Below are positions 11,150-24,427 of a stretch of 64,000 bases of DNA, piece by piece. The notes under the pieces are model-generated. The model saw only the letters and a list, made by a program, of their open reading frames with translations, had not been told where the DNA came from and did no database searches. Position numbers and translations under genes: made by a program. How positions within the stretch are numbered: the first letter of the stretch is position 1; each line of letters opens with the position of its first letter. This stretch comes from Saposhnikovia divaricata (taxonomy: Eukaryota; Streptophyta; Magnoliopsida; Apiales; Apiaceae). The DNA is taken from NCBI GenBank assembly GCA_036435485.1, contig JAZHRN010000137.1, positions 1,798,001 to 1,862,000 on the forward strand, written 5' to 3'.

Positions 11150-13985
11150 CGAGTTTCGATCATATCAGCTCCGATTCAGGTCCAAATTTCGTCAAATAAA
11201 ATTTCATTGAATTCCAATAATCCATAAGAACAAAATATGTAAAAATATCCCTAAACTGGTTCGACTCAATTTTTAACAATATCTCGTGTACTAACCCCTT
11301 TGAGGATTATCCGAAAACCGAGTTTCGGTCATTTCAGCCCCGATTCAGGTCCAAACTGCACCAAATAAAATTTCATTGCATTCCAATAACCCATAAGAAC
11401 AAAATATGTAAAAATATCCAGAAAATGGTCCGACTCGATTTTTAACAATATCCCGTGTACTAACTCCTTTGAGGATTATCCAAAAACCGAGTTTCGATCA
11501 TATCAGCTCCGATTCAGGTCTGAATTGCGTCAAATAAAATTTCGTTGAATTCCAATAACCCATAGGAATCAAATATGTAAAAATATCCACAAAATGGTCT
11601 GACTTGATTTTTAACAATATCCCGTGTACTAACCCCTTTGAGAAATTTCTGGAAACCGAGTTTCGATCATATCAGCTCCGATTCCGGTCCGAACTTCGTC
11701 AAATAAAATTTCGTTGAATTCCAATAACCCATAGGAACAAAATATGTAAAAATATCCAGAAAATGGTCCGACTCAATTTTTAACAATATCCCGTGTACTA
11801 ACCCTTTGAGGATTATCCGAAAACCGAGTTTCGATCATATCAGCTTCGATTCAAGTCCGAACGGCACCAAATAAAATTTCGTTGAATTCCAATAACCCAT
11901 AGGAACAAAATATATAAAAATATCCACAAAATGGTCCAACTTGATTTTTAAAAATATCCCGTGTACTAACCCCTTTGGGGTTTAGGGTTCATGGTTCCAA
12001 AAACCGAGTTTCGATCATATCAGCTCCGATTCCGGTCCGAAATGCGTCAAATAAAATTTCGTTGTATTCCAATAACCCATAGGAACAAAATATGTAAAAA
12101 TATCCACAAAATGGATCGACTCGATTTTTAACAATATCTCGTGTGCAAACACCTATTTAGGATTATCCAAAAACCGAGTTTCGATCATATCAGCTCCGAT
12201 TCAGGTCCAAATTTCGTCAAATAAAATTTCATTGAATTCCAATAACCCATAAGAACAAAATATGTAAAAATATCCCTAAACTGGTTCGACTCAATTTTTA
12301 ACAATATCTCGTGTACTAACCCCTTTGAGGATTATCCGAAAACCGAGTTTCGGTCATTTCAGCCCCGATTCAGGTCCAAACTGCACCAAATAAAATTTCA
12401 TTGCATTCCAATAACCCATAAGAACAAAATATGTAAAAATATCCAGAAAATGGTCCGACTCGATTTTTAACAATATCCCGTGTACTAACTCCTTTGAGGA
12501 TTATCCAAAAACCGAGTTTCGATCATATCAGCTCCGATTCAGGTCTGAATTGCGTCAAATAAAATTTCGTTGAATTCCAATAACCCATAGGAATCAAATA
12601 TGTAAAAATATCCACAAAATGGTCTGACTTGATTTTTAACAATATCCCGTGTACTAACCCCTTTGAGAAATTTCCGAAAACCGAGTTTCGATCATATCAG
12701 CTCCGATTCAGGTCCAAATTTCGTCAAATAAAATTTCATTGAATTCCAATAATCCATAAGAACAAAATATGTAAAAATATCCCTAAACTGGTTCGACTCA
12801 ATTTTTAACAATATCTCGTGTACTAACCCCTTTGAGGATTATCCGAAAACCGAGTTTCGGTCATTTCAGCCCCGATTCAGGTCCAAACTGCACCAAATAA
12901 AATTTCATTGCATTCCAATAACCCATAAGAACAAAATATGTAAAAATATCCAGAAAATGGTCCGACTCGATTTTTAACAATATCCCGTGTACTAACTCCT
13001 TTGAGGATTATCCAAAAACCGAGTTTCGATCATATCAGCTCCGATTCAGGTCTGAATTGCGTCAAATAAAATTTCGTTGAATTCCAATAACCCATAGGAA
13101 TCAAATATGTAAAAATATCCACAAAATGGTCTGACTTGATTTTTAACAATATCCCGTGTACTAACCCCTTTGAGAAATTTCTGGAAACCGAGTTTCGATC
13201 ATATCAGCTCCGATTCCGGTCCGAACTTCGTCAAATAAAATTTCGTTGAATTCCAATAACCCATAGGAACAAAATATGTAAAAATATCCAGAAAATGGTC
13301 CGACTCAATTTTTAACAATATCCCGTGTACTAACCCTTTGAGGATTATCCGAAAACCGAGTTTCGATCATATCAGCTTCGATTCAAGTCCGAACGGCACC
13401 AAATAAAATTTCGTTGAATTCCAATAACCCATAGGAACAAAATATATAAAAATATCCACAAAATGGTCCAACTTGATTTTTAAAAATATCCCGTGTACTA
13501 ACCCCTTTGGGGTTTAGGGTTCATGGTTCCAAAAACCGAGTTTCGATCATATCAGCTCCGATTCCGGTCCGAAATGCGTCAAATAAAATTTCGTTGTATT
13601 CCAATAACCCATAGGAACAAAATATGTAAAAATATCCACAAAATGGATCGACTCGATTTTTAACAATATCTCGTGTGCAAACACCTATTTAGGATTATCC
13701 AAAAACCGAGTTTCGATCATATCAGCTCCGATTCAGGTCCAAATTTCGTCAAATAAAATTTCATTGAATTCCAATAACCCATAAGAACAAAATATGTAAA
13801 AATATCCCTAAACTGGTTCGACTCAATTTTTAACAATATCTCGTGTACTAACCCCTTTGAGGATTATCCGAAAACCGAGTTTCGGTCATTTCAGCCCCGA
13901 TTCAGGTCCAAACTGCACCAAATAAAATTTCATTGCATTCCAATAACCCATAAGAACAAAATATGTAAAAATATCCAGAAAATGG
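11150..13985 (+). repeat. 1532-bp tandem duplication (nine monomers)
   Basis: Private variants recur 1532 bp apart: TTTCTGGAAACC near 11646 and 13178, AACCCTTTGAGG near 11805 and 13337, ATGGATCGACTCG near 12112 and 13644. F spacing here is 1532 (11977 to 13509). The junction between copies lies in a D/A hybrid monomer at 12630-12798. The second copy loses similarity to the first near 13985. Confidence 0.85.
12630..12798 (+). repeat. D/A hybrid monomer at the duplication junction
   Basis: It starts as D (TGATTTTTAAC, TTTGAGAAATTTCC) and ends as A (CAGGTCCAAATTTCG, CCCTAAACTGG). The switch is within the sequence shared by the two classes, about 12676-12706. It skips the rest of D, all of E and F, and the start of A, as expected for an unequal crossover between misaligned arrays. 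Confidence 0.85.
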
Positions 13986-13992
13986 TCTGACT

Positions 13993-14161
13993 CCATTTTT
14001 AACAATATCCCGTGTACTAACCCATTTGAGGATTATCCAAAAATCGAGTTTCGATTATATCAGCTCCAATTCAGGTCTGAATTGCGTCAAATAAAATTTC
14101 GTTGAATTCCAATAACCCATAGGAACAAAATATGTAAAAATATCCAGAAAATGGTCCGACT
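13993..14161 (+). repeat. C/D hybrid monomer, D skipped
   Basis: The first part is C (AACCCATTTGAGG, GGTCTGAATTGCG); the end is D (CCAGAAAATGGTCCGACTCG) and E follows directly. The unit is 857 bp. The start reads CTCCATTTTT in place of CTCGATTTTT. Confidence 0.8.
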
Positions 14162-14330
14162 CGATTTTTAACAATATCCCGTGTACTAACCCCTTTGAGG
14201 ATTATCCGAAAACCGAGTTTCGATCATATCAGCTTCGATTCAAGTCCGAACGGCACCAAATAAAATTTCATTAAATTCCAATAACCCATAGGAACAAAAT
14301 ATATAAAAATATCCACAAAATGGTCCAACT

Positions 14331-17238
14331 TGATTTTTAACGATATCCCGTGTACTAACCCCTTTGGGGTTTAGGGTTCATGGTTCCAAAAACCGAGTTT
14401 CGATTATATCAGCTCCGATTCAGGTCTGAATTGCGTCAAATAAAATTTCGTTGAATTCCAATAACCCATAGGAACGAAATATGTAAAAATATCCACAAAA
14501 TAGACCGACTCGATTTTTAACAATATCTCGTGTGCAAACACCTATTTAGGATTATCCGAAAACCGAGTTTCGATCATATCAGCTCCGATTCAGGTCCAAA
14601 TTTCGTCAAATAAAATTTCATTGAATTCCAATAATCCATAAGAACAAAATATGTAAAAATATCCCTAAACTGGTTCGACTCAATTTTTAACAATATCTCG
14701 TGTACTAACCCCTTTGAGGATTATCCGAAAACCGAGTTTCGGTCATTTCAGCCCCGATTCAGGTCCAAACTGCACCAAATAAAATTTCATTGCATTCCAA
14801 TAACCCATAAGAACAAAATATGTAAAAATATCCAGAAAATGGTCCGACTCGATTTTTAACAATATCCCGTGTACTAACCCATTTGAGGAATATCCAATAA
14901 TCGAGTTTCGATTATATAGCTCCGATTCAGGTCTGAATTGCGTCAAATAAAATTTCGTTGAATTCCAATAACCCATAGGAAAAAAATATGTAAAAATATC
15001 CACAAAATGGTCCGACTTGATTTTTAACAATATCCCGTGTACTAACCCCTTTGAGAAATTTCCGAAAACCGAGTTTCGATCATATCAGCTCCGATTCCGG
15101 TCCGAACTGCGTCAAATAAAATTTCGTTGAATTCCAATAACCCATAGGAACAAAATATGTAAAAATATCCAGAAAATGGTCCGACTCGATTTTTAACAAT
15201 ATCCCGTGTACTAACCCCTTTGAGGATTATCCGAAAACCGAGTTTCGATCATATCAGCTTCGATTCAAGTCCGAACGGCACCAAATAAAATTTCATTGAA
15301 TTCCAATAACCCATAGGAACAAAATATATAAAAAAATCCACAAAATGGTCCAACTTGATTTTTAACGATATCCCGTGTACTAACCCCTTTGGGGTTTAGG
15401 GTTCATGGTTCCAAAAACCGAGTTTCGATTATATCAGCTCCGATTCATGTCTGAATTGCGTCAAATAAAATTTCGTTGAATTCCAATAACCCATAGGAAC
15501 GAAATTTGTAAAAATATCCACAAAATAGACCGACTCGATTTTTAACAATATCTCGTGTGCAAACACCTATTTAGGATTATCCGAAAACCGAGTTTCGATC
15601 ATATCAGCTCCGATTCAGGTCCAAATTTCGTCAAATAAAATTTCATTGAATTCCAATAATCCATAAGAACAAAATATGTAAAAATATCCCTAAACTGGTT
15701 CGACTCAATTTTTAACAATATCTCGTGTACTAACCCCTTTGAGGATTATCCGAAAACCGAGTTTCGGTCATTTCAGCCCCGATTCAGGTCCAAATTGCAC
15801 CAAATAAAATTTCATTGCATTCCAATAACCCATAAGAATAAAATATGTAAAAATATCCAGAAAATGGTCCGACTCGATTTTTAACAATATCCCGTGTACT
15901 AACCCATTTGAGGATTATCCAATAATCGAGTTTCGATTATATCAGCTCCGATTCAGGTCTGAATTGCGTCATCTAAAATTTCGTTGAATTCCAATAACCC
16001 ATAGGAAAAAAATATGTAAAAATATCCACAAAATGGTCCAACTTGATTTTTAACAATATCCCGTGTACTAACCCCTTTGAGAAATTTCCGAAAACCGAGT
16101 TTCGATCATATCAGCTCCGATTCCAGTCCGAACTGCGTCAAATAAAATTTCGTTGAATTCCAATAACCCATAGGAACAAAATATGTAAAAATATCCAGAA
16201 AATGGTCCGACTCGATTTTTAACAATATCCCGTGTACTAACCCCTTTGAGGATTATCCGAAAACCGAGTTTCGATCATATCAACTTCGATTCAAGTCCGA
16301 ACGGCACCAAATAAAATTTCGTTGAATTCCAATAACCCATAGGAACAAAATATATAAAAATATCCACAAAATGGTCCAACTTGATTTTTAAAAATATCCC
16401 GTGTACTAACCCCTTTGGGGTTTAGGGTTCATGGTTCCAAAAACCGAGTTTCGATCATATCAGCTCCGATTCCGGTCCGAAATGCGTCCAATAAAATTTC
16501 GTTGTATTCCAATAACCCATAGGAACAAAATATGTAAAAATATCCACAAAATGGACCGACTCGATTTTTAACAATATCTCGTGTGCAAACACCTATTTAG
16601 GATTATCCGAAAACCGAGTTTCGATCATATCAGCTCCGATTCAGGTCCAAATTTCGTCAAATTAAATTTCATTGAATTCCAATAATCCATAAGAACAAAA
16701 TATGTAAAAATATCCCTAAACTGGTTCGACTCAATTTTTAACAATATCTCGTGTACTAACCCCTTTGAGGATTATCCGAAAACAGAGTTTCGGTCATTTC
16801 AGCCCCGATTCAGGTCCAAACTGCACCAAATAAAATTTCAATGCATTCCAATAACCCAAAAGAACAAAATATATAAAAATATCCAGAAAATGGTCCGACT
16901 CGATTTTTAACAATATCCCGTGTACTAACCCATTTGAGGATTATCCAAAAATCGAGTTTCGATTATATCAGCTCCGATTCAGGTCTGAATTGCGTCAAAT
17001 AAAATTTCGTTGAATTCCAATAACCCATAGGAACAAAATATGTAAAAATATCCAGAAAATGGTCCGACTCGATTTTTAACAATATCCCGTGTACTAACCC
17101 CTTTCAGGATTATCCGAAAATCGAGTTTCGATCATATCAGCTTCGATTCAAGTCCGAACGGCACCAAATAAAATTTCATTGAATTCCAATAACCCATAGG
17201 AACAAAATATATAAAAATATCCACAAAATGGTCCAACT
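14331..17238 (+). repeat. Three HOR units, two regular and one shortened
   Basis: F monomers start at 14331, 15356, 16382 and 17239, giving spacings of 1025, 1026 and 857. The first is one base short (TATATAGCTCC for TATATCAGCTCC region, near 14917). The last again lacks D, through a C/D hybrid at 16901-17069. Several F copies here read TTAACGATATCC instead of TTAAAAATATCC. Confidence 0.88.
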
Positions 17239-20200
17239 TGATTTTTAACGATATCCCGTGTACAAACCCCTTTGGGGTTTAGGGTTCATGGTTCCAAAAA
17301 CCGAGTTTCGATTATATCAGCTCCGATTCAGGTCTGAATTGCGTCAAATAAAATTTCGTTGAATTCCAATAACCCATAGGAACAAAATATGTAAAAATAT
17401 CCACAAAATAGACCAACTCGATTTTTAACAATATCTCGTGTGCAAACACCTATTTAAGATTATCCGAAAACTGAGTTTCGATCATATCAGCTCCGATTCA
17501 GGTCCAAATTTCGTCAAATAAAATTTCATTGAATTCCAATAATCCATAAGAACAAAATATGTAAAAATATCCCTAAACTGGTTCGAGTCATTTTTTAACA
17601 ATATCTCGTGTACTAACCCCTTTGAGGATTATCCGAAAACCGAGTTTCGGTCATTTCAGCCCCGATTCAGGTCCAAACTACACCAAATAAAATTTCATTG
17701 CATTCCAATAACCCATAAGAACAAAATATGTAAAAATATCCAGAAAATGGTCCGACTCGATTTTTAACAATATCCCGTGTACTAACCCATTTGAGGATTA
17801 TCCAATAATCGAGTTTCGATTATATCAGCTCCGATTCAGGTCTGAATTGCGTCAAATAAAATTTCGTTGAATTCCAATAACCCATAGGAAAAAAATATGT
17901 AAAAATATCCACAAAATGGTCCAACTTGATTTTTAACAATATCCCGTGTACTAACCCCTTTGAGAAATTTCCGAAAACCGAGTTTCGATCATATCAGCTC
18001 CGATTCCGGTCCGAACTGCGTCAAATAAAATTTCGTTGAATTCCAATAACCCATAAGAACAAAATATGTAAAAATATTCAGAAAATGGCCCGACTCGATT
18101 TTTAACAATATCCCGTGTACTAACCCCTTTGAGGATTATCCGAAAACCGAGTTTCGATCATATCAGCTTCGATTCAAGTCCGAACGGCACCAAATAAAAT
18201 TTCGTTGAATTCCAATAACCATAGGAACAAAATATATAAAAATATCCACAAAATGGTCCAACTTGATTTTTAAAAATATCCCGTGTACTAACCCCTTTGG
18301 GGTTTAGGGTTCATAGTTCCAAAAACCGAGTTTCGATCATATGAGCTCTGATTCCGGTCCGAAATGCGTCAAATAAAATTTCGTTGTATTCCAATAACCC
18401 ATAGGAACAAAATATGTAAAAATATCCACAAAATGGACCGACTCGATTTTTAACAATATCTCGTGTGCAAACACCTATTTAGGATTATCCGAAAACCGAG
18501 TTTCGATCATATCAGCTCCGATTCAGGTCCAAATTTCGTCAAATAAAATTTCATTGAATTCCAATAATCCATAAGAACAAAATATGTAAAAATATCCCTA
18601 AACTGGTTCGACTCAATTTTTAACAATATCTCGTGTACTAACCCGTTTGAGGATTATCCGAAAACCGAGTTTCGGTCATTTCAGCCCCGATTCAGGTCCA
18701 AACTGCACCAAATAAAATTTCAATGCATTCCAATAACCCATAAGAACAAAATATGTAAAAATATCCAGAAAATGGTCCGACTCGATTTTTAACAATATCC
18801 CGTGTACTAACCCATTTGAGGATTATCCAAAAATCGAGTTTCGATTATATCAGCTCCGATTCAGGTCTGAATTGCGTCAAATAAAATTTCGTTGAATTTC
18901 AATAACCCATAGGAACAGAATATGTTAAAATATCCACAAAATGGTCCGACTTGATTTTTAACAATATCCCGTGTACTAACCCATTTGAGGATTATCCAAA
19001 AATCGAGTTTTGATTATATCAGCTCCGATTCAGGTCTGAATTGCGTCAAATAAAATTTCGTTGAATTCCAATAACCCATAGGAACAAAATATGTAAAAAT
19101 ATCCAGAAAATGGTCCGACTCGATTTTTAACAATATCCCGTGTACTAACCCCTTTGAGGATTATCCGAAAACCGAGTTTCGATCATATCAGCTTCGATTC
19201 AAGTCCGAACGGCACCAAATAAAATTTCATTGAATTCCAATAACCCATAGGAACAAAATATATAAAAATATCCACAAAATGGTCCAACTTGATTTTTAAA
19301 AATATCCCGTGTACTAACCCCTTTGGGGTTTAGGGTTCATGGTTCCAAAAACCGAGTTTCGATCATATCAGCTCCGATTCCGGTCCGAAATGCATCAAAT
19401 AAAATTTCGTTGTATTCCAATAACCCATAGGAACAAAATATGTAAAAATATCCAAAAAATGGTCCGACTCGATTTTTAACAATATCTCGTGTGCAAACAC
19501 CTATTTAAGATTATCCGAAAACTGAGTTTCGATCATATCAGCTCCGATTCAGGTCCAAATTTCGTCAAATAAAATTTAATTGAATTCCAATAATCCATAA
19601 GAACAAAATATGTAAAAATATCCCTAAACTGGTTCGAGACAATTTTTAACAATATCTCGTGTACTAACCCCTTTGAGGATTATCCGAAAACCGAGTTTCG
19701 GTCATTTCAGCCCCGATTCAGGTCCAAACTACACCAAATAAAATTTCATTGCATTCCAATAACCCATAAGAACAAAATATGTAAAAATATCCAGAAAATG
19801 GTCCGACTCGATTTTTAACAATATCCCGTGTACTAACCCATTTGAGGATTATCCAATAATCGAGTTTCGATTATATCAGCTCCGATTCAGGTCTGAATTG
19901 CGTCAAATAAAATTTCGTTGAATTCCAATAACCCATAGGAAAAAAATATGTAAAAATATCCACAAAATGGTCCAACTTGATTTTTAACAATATCCCGTGT
20001 ACTAACCCCTTTGAGAAATTTCCGAAAACCGAGTTTCGATCATATCAGCTCCGATTCCGGTCCGAACTGCGTCAAATAAAATTTCGTTGAATTCCAATAA
20101 CCCATAAGAACAAAATATGTAAAAATATTCAGAAAATGGCCCGACTCGATTTTTAACAATATCCCGTGTACTAACCCCTTTGAGGATTATCCGAAAACCG

Positions 20201-21520
20201 AGTTTCGATCATATCAGCTTCGATTCAAGTCCGAACGGCACCAAATAAAATTTCGTTGAATTCCAATAACCATAGGAACAAAATATATAAAAATATCCAC
20301 AAAATGGTCCAACTTGATTTTTAAAAATATCCCGTGTACTAACCCCTTTGGGGTTTAGGGTTCATAGTTCCAAAAACCGAGTTTCGATCATATCAGCTCT
20401 GATTCCGGTCCGAAATGCGTCAAATAAAATTTCGTTGTATTCCAATAACCCATAGGAACAAAATATGTAAAAATATCCACAAAATGGACCGACTCGATTT
20501 TTAACAATATCTCGTGTGCAAACACCTATTTAGGATTATCCGAAAACCGAGTTTCGATCATATCAGCTCCGATTCAGGTCCAAATTTCGTCAAATAAAAT
20601 TTCATTGAATTCCAATAATCCATAAGAACAAAATATGTAAAAATATCCCTAAACTGGTTCGACTCAATTTTTAACAATATCTCGTGTACTAACCCGTTTG
20701 AGGATTATCCGAAAACCGAGTTTCGGTCATTTCAGCCCCGATTCAGGTCCAAACTGCACCAAATAAAATTTCAATGCATTCCAATAACCCATAAGAACAA
20801 AATATGTAAAAATATCCAGAAAATGGTCCGACTCGATTTTTAACAATATCCCGTGTACTAACCCATTTGAGGATTATCCAAAAATCGAGTTTCGATTATA
20901 TCAGCTCCGATTCAGGTCTGAATTGCGTCAAATAAAATTTCGTTGAATTTCAATAACCCATAGGAACAGAATATGTAAAAATATCCACAAAATGGTCCGA
21001 CTTGATTTTTAACAATATCCCGTGTACTAACCCATTTGAGGATTATCCAAAAATCGAGTTTTGATTATATCAGCTCCGATTCAGGTCTGAATTGCGTCAA
21101 ATAAAATTTCGTTGAATTCCAATAACCCATAGGAACAAAATATGTAAAAATATCCAGAAAATGGTCCGACTCGATTTTTAACAATATCCCGTGTACTAAC
21201 CCCTTTGAGGATTATCCGAAAACCGAGTTTCGATCATATCAGCTTCGATTCAAGTCCGAACGGCACCAAATAAAATTTCATTGAATTCCAATAACCCATA
21301 GGAACAAAATATATAAAAATATCCACAAAATGGTCCAACTTGATTTTTAAAAATATCCCGTGTACTAACCCCTTTGGGGTTTAGGGTTCATGGTTCCAAA
21401 AACCGAGTTTCGATCATATCAGCTCCGATTCCGGTCCGAAATGCATCAAATAAAATTTCGTTGTATTCCAATAACCCATAGGAACAAAATATGTAAAAAT
21501 ATCCAAAAAATGGTCCGACT
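17239..21520 (+). repeat. 2051-bp tandem duplication (twelve monomers)
   Basis: Shared rare variants lie 2051 bp apart: CTATTTAAGATTATCC near 17449/19500, AAACTGAGTTTCG near 17468/19519, AAACTACACC near 17686/19737, AATAACCATAGG near 18216/20267, TTCATAGTTCC near 18309/20360 and CGAGTTTTGATT near 19004/21055. F motifs at 18299/20350 and 19325/21376 confirm the step. Copy 1 begins near 17430; the step to copy 2 is near 19480. Each copy has a second C-like monomer in place of D. Confidence 0.88.
18952..19120 (+). repeat. C-type monomer in the D position (C/D hybrid)
   Basis: It follows a normal C and has class C features (AACCCATTTGAGG, GGTCTGAATTGCG) with a D-type end (CCAGAAAATGG). The unit keeps six monomers and 1026 bp, but its order is F-A-B-C-C-E. 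The same arrangement recurs 2051 bp later at 21003-21171. Confidence 0.8.
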
Positions 21521-24427
21521 CGATTTTTAACAATATCCCGTGTACTAACCCATTTGAGGATTATCCAATAATCGAGTTTCGATTATATCAGCTCCGATTC
21601 AGGTCTGAATTGCGTCAAATAAAATTTCGTTGAATTCCAATAACCCATAGGAAAAAAATATGTAAAAATATCCACAAAATGGTCCAACTTGATTTTTAAA
21701 AATATCCCGTGTACTAACCCCTTTGAGAAATTTCCGAAAACCGAGTTTCGATCATATCAGCTAGGATTCTGGTCCGAATTGCGTCAAATAAAATTTCGTT
21801 GAATTCCAATAACCCATAGGAACAAAATATGTAAAAATATCCATAAAATGGCTCGACTCGATTTTTAACAATATCCCGTGTACTAACCCCTTTGAGGATT
21901 ATCCGAAAACCGAGTTTCGATCATATCAGCTTCGATTCAAGTCCGAACGGCACCAAATAAAATTTCGTTGAATTCCAATAACCCATAGGAACAAAATATA
22001 TAAAAATATCCACAAAATGGTCCAACTTGATTTTTAAAAATATCCCATGTACTAACCCCTTTGGGGTTTAGGGTTCATGGTTCCAAAAACCGAGTTTCGA
22101 TCATATCAGCTCCGATTCCGGTCCGAAATGCATCAAATAAAATTTCGTTGTATTCCAATAACCCATAGGAACAAAATATGTAAAAATATCCAGAAAATGG
22201 TCCGACTCAATTTTTAACAATATCCCGTGTACTAACCCCTTTGAGGATTATCCGAAAACCGAGTTTCGATCATATCAGCTTCGATTCAAGTCCGAACGGC
22301 ACCAAATAAAATTTCATTGAATTCCAATAACCCATAGGAACAAAATATATAAAAATATCCACAAAATGGTCCAACTTGATTTTTAACGATATCCCGTGTA
22401 CTAACCCCTTTGGGGTTTAGGGTTCATGGTTCCAAAAACCGAGTTTCGATTATATCAGCTCCGATTCAGGTCTGAATTGCGTCAAATAAAATTTCGTTGA
22501 ATTCCAATAACCCATAGGAACAAAATATGTAAAAATATCCACAAAATGGACCGACTCGATTTTTAACAATATCTCGTGTGCAAACACCTATTTAGGATTA
22601 TCCGAAAACCGAGTTTCGATCATATCAGCTCCGATTCATGTCCAAATTTCGTCAAATAAAATTTCATTGAATTCCAATAATCCATAAGAACAAAATATGT
22701 AAAAATATCCCTAAATTGGTTCGACTCAATTTTTAACAATATCTCGTGTACTAACCCCTTTGAGGATTATCAGAAAACCGAGTTTCGGTCATTTCAGCCC
22801 CGATTCAGGTCCAAACTGCACCAAATAAAATTTCATTGCATTCCAATAACCCATAAGAACAAAATATGTAAAAATATCCAGAAAATGGTCCGACTCGATT
22901 TTTAATAATATCCCGTGTACTAACCCATTTGAGGATTATCCAATAATCGAGTTTCGATTATATCAGCTCCGATTCAGGTCTGAATTGCGTCAAATAAAAT
23001 TTCGTTGAATTCCAATAACCCATAGGAAAAAAATATGTAAAAATATCCATAAAATGGTCCGACTTGATTTTTAACAATATCCCGTGTACTAACCCCTTTG
23101 AGAAATTTCCGAAAACCGAGTTTCGATCATATCAGCTCCGATTCCGGTCCGAACTGCGTCAAATAAAATTTCGTTGAATTCCAATAACCCATAGGAACAA
23201 AATATGTAAAAATATCCAGAAAATGGTCCGACTCGATTTTTAACAATATCCCGTGTACTAACCCCTTTGAGGATTATCCGAAAACCGAGTTTCGATCATA
23301 TCAGCTTCGATTCAAGTCCGAACGGCACCAAATAAAATTTCATTGAATTCCAATAACCCATAGGAACAAAATATATAAAAATATCCACAAAATGGTCCAA
23401 CTTGATTTTTAACGATATCCCGTGTACTAACCCCTTTGGGGTTTAGGGTTCATGGTTCCAAAAACCGAGTTTCGATTATATCAGCTCCGATTCAGGTCTG
23501 AATTGCGTCAAATAAAATTTCGTTGAATTCCTATAACCCATAGGAACAAAATATGTAAAAATATCCACAAAATGGACCGACTCGATTTTTAACAATATCT
23601 CGTGTGCAAACACCTATTTAGGATTATCCAAAAACCGAGTTTCGATCATATCAGCTCCGATTCAGGTCCAAATTTCGTCAAATAAAATTTCATTGAATTC
23701 CAATAATCCATAAGAACAAAATATGTAAAAATATCCCTAAATTGGTTCGACTCAATTTTTAACAATATCTCGTGTACTAACCCCTTTGAGGATTATCAGA
23801 AAACCGAGTTTCGGTCATTTCAGCCCCGATTCAGGTCCAAACTGCACCAAATAAAATTTCATTGCATTCCAATAACCCATAAGAACAAAATATGTAAAAA
23901 TATCCATAAAATGGTCCGACTCGATTTTTAACAATATCCCGTGTACTAACCCATTTGAGGATTATCCAATAATCGAGTTTCGATTATATCAGCTCCGATT
24001 CAGGTCTGAATTGCGTCAAATAAAATTTCGTTGAATTCCAATAACCCATAGGAAAAAATATGTAAAAATATCCACAAAATGGTCCGACTTGATTTTTAAC
24101 AATATCCCGTGTACTAACCCCTTTGAGAAATTTCCGAAAACCGAGTTTCGATCATATCAGCTCCGATTCCGGTCCGAACTGCGTCAAATAAAATTTCGTT
24201 GAATTCCAATAACCCATAGGAACAAAATATGTAAAAATATCCAGAAAATGGTCCGACTCGATTTTTAACAATATCCCGTGTACTAACCCCTTTGAGGATT
24301 ATCCGAAAATCGAGTTTCGATCATATCAGCTTCGATTCAAGTCCGAACGGCACCAAATAAAATTTAATTGAAGTCCAATAACCCATAGGAACAAAATATA
24401 TAAAAATATCCACAAAATGGTCCAACT
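21521..24427 (+). repeat. Shuffled HOR segment with 4-, 2- and 6-monomer units
   Basis: After F 21341-21520 comes C directly (A and B missing), giving a 687-bp F-C-D-E unit. F at 22028 is followed by E alone, giving a 349-bp two-monomer unit. Two near-regular units follow, with F starts at 22377, 23403 and 24428. The F at 22028 ends CCAGAAAATGGTCCGACTC, a D-type end, so it is probably an F/D hybrid. Confidence 0.85.

Larger units (their letters stand above)
1704..11941 (+). repeat. Regular 1026-bp six-monomer HOR block (F-A-B-C-D-E), ten units
   Basis: F monomers start at 1704, 2730, 3756, 4772, 5798, 6824, 7850, 8876, 9901, 10917 and 11942. Most spacings are exactly 1026. Two are 1016 because of a shared 10-bp deletion in B, and two are 1025 because of a one-base loss in E (TACCCTTTG or AACCCTTTG for AACCCCTTTG). 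Units between about 4.8 and 9.9 kb are almost identical to one another. Confidence 0.93.
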
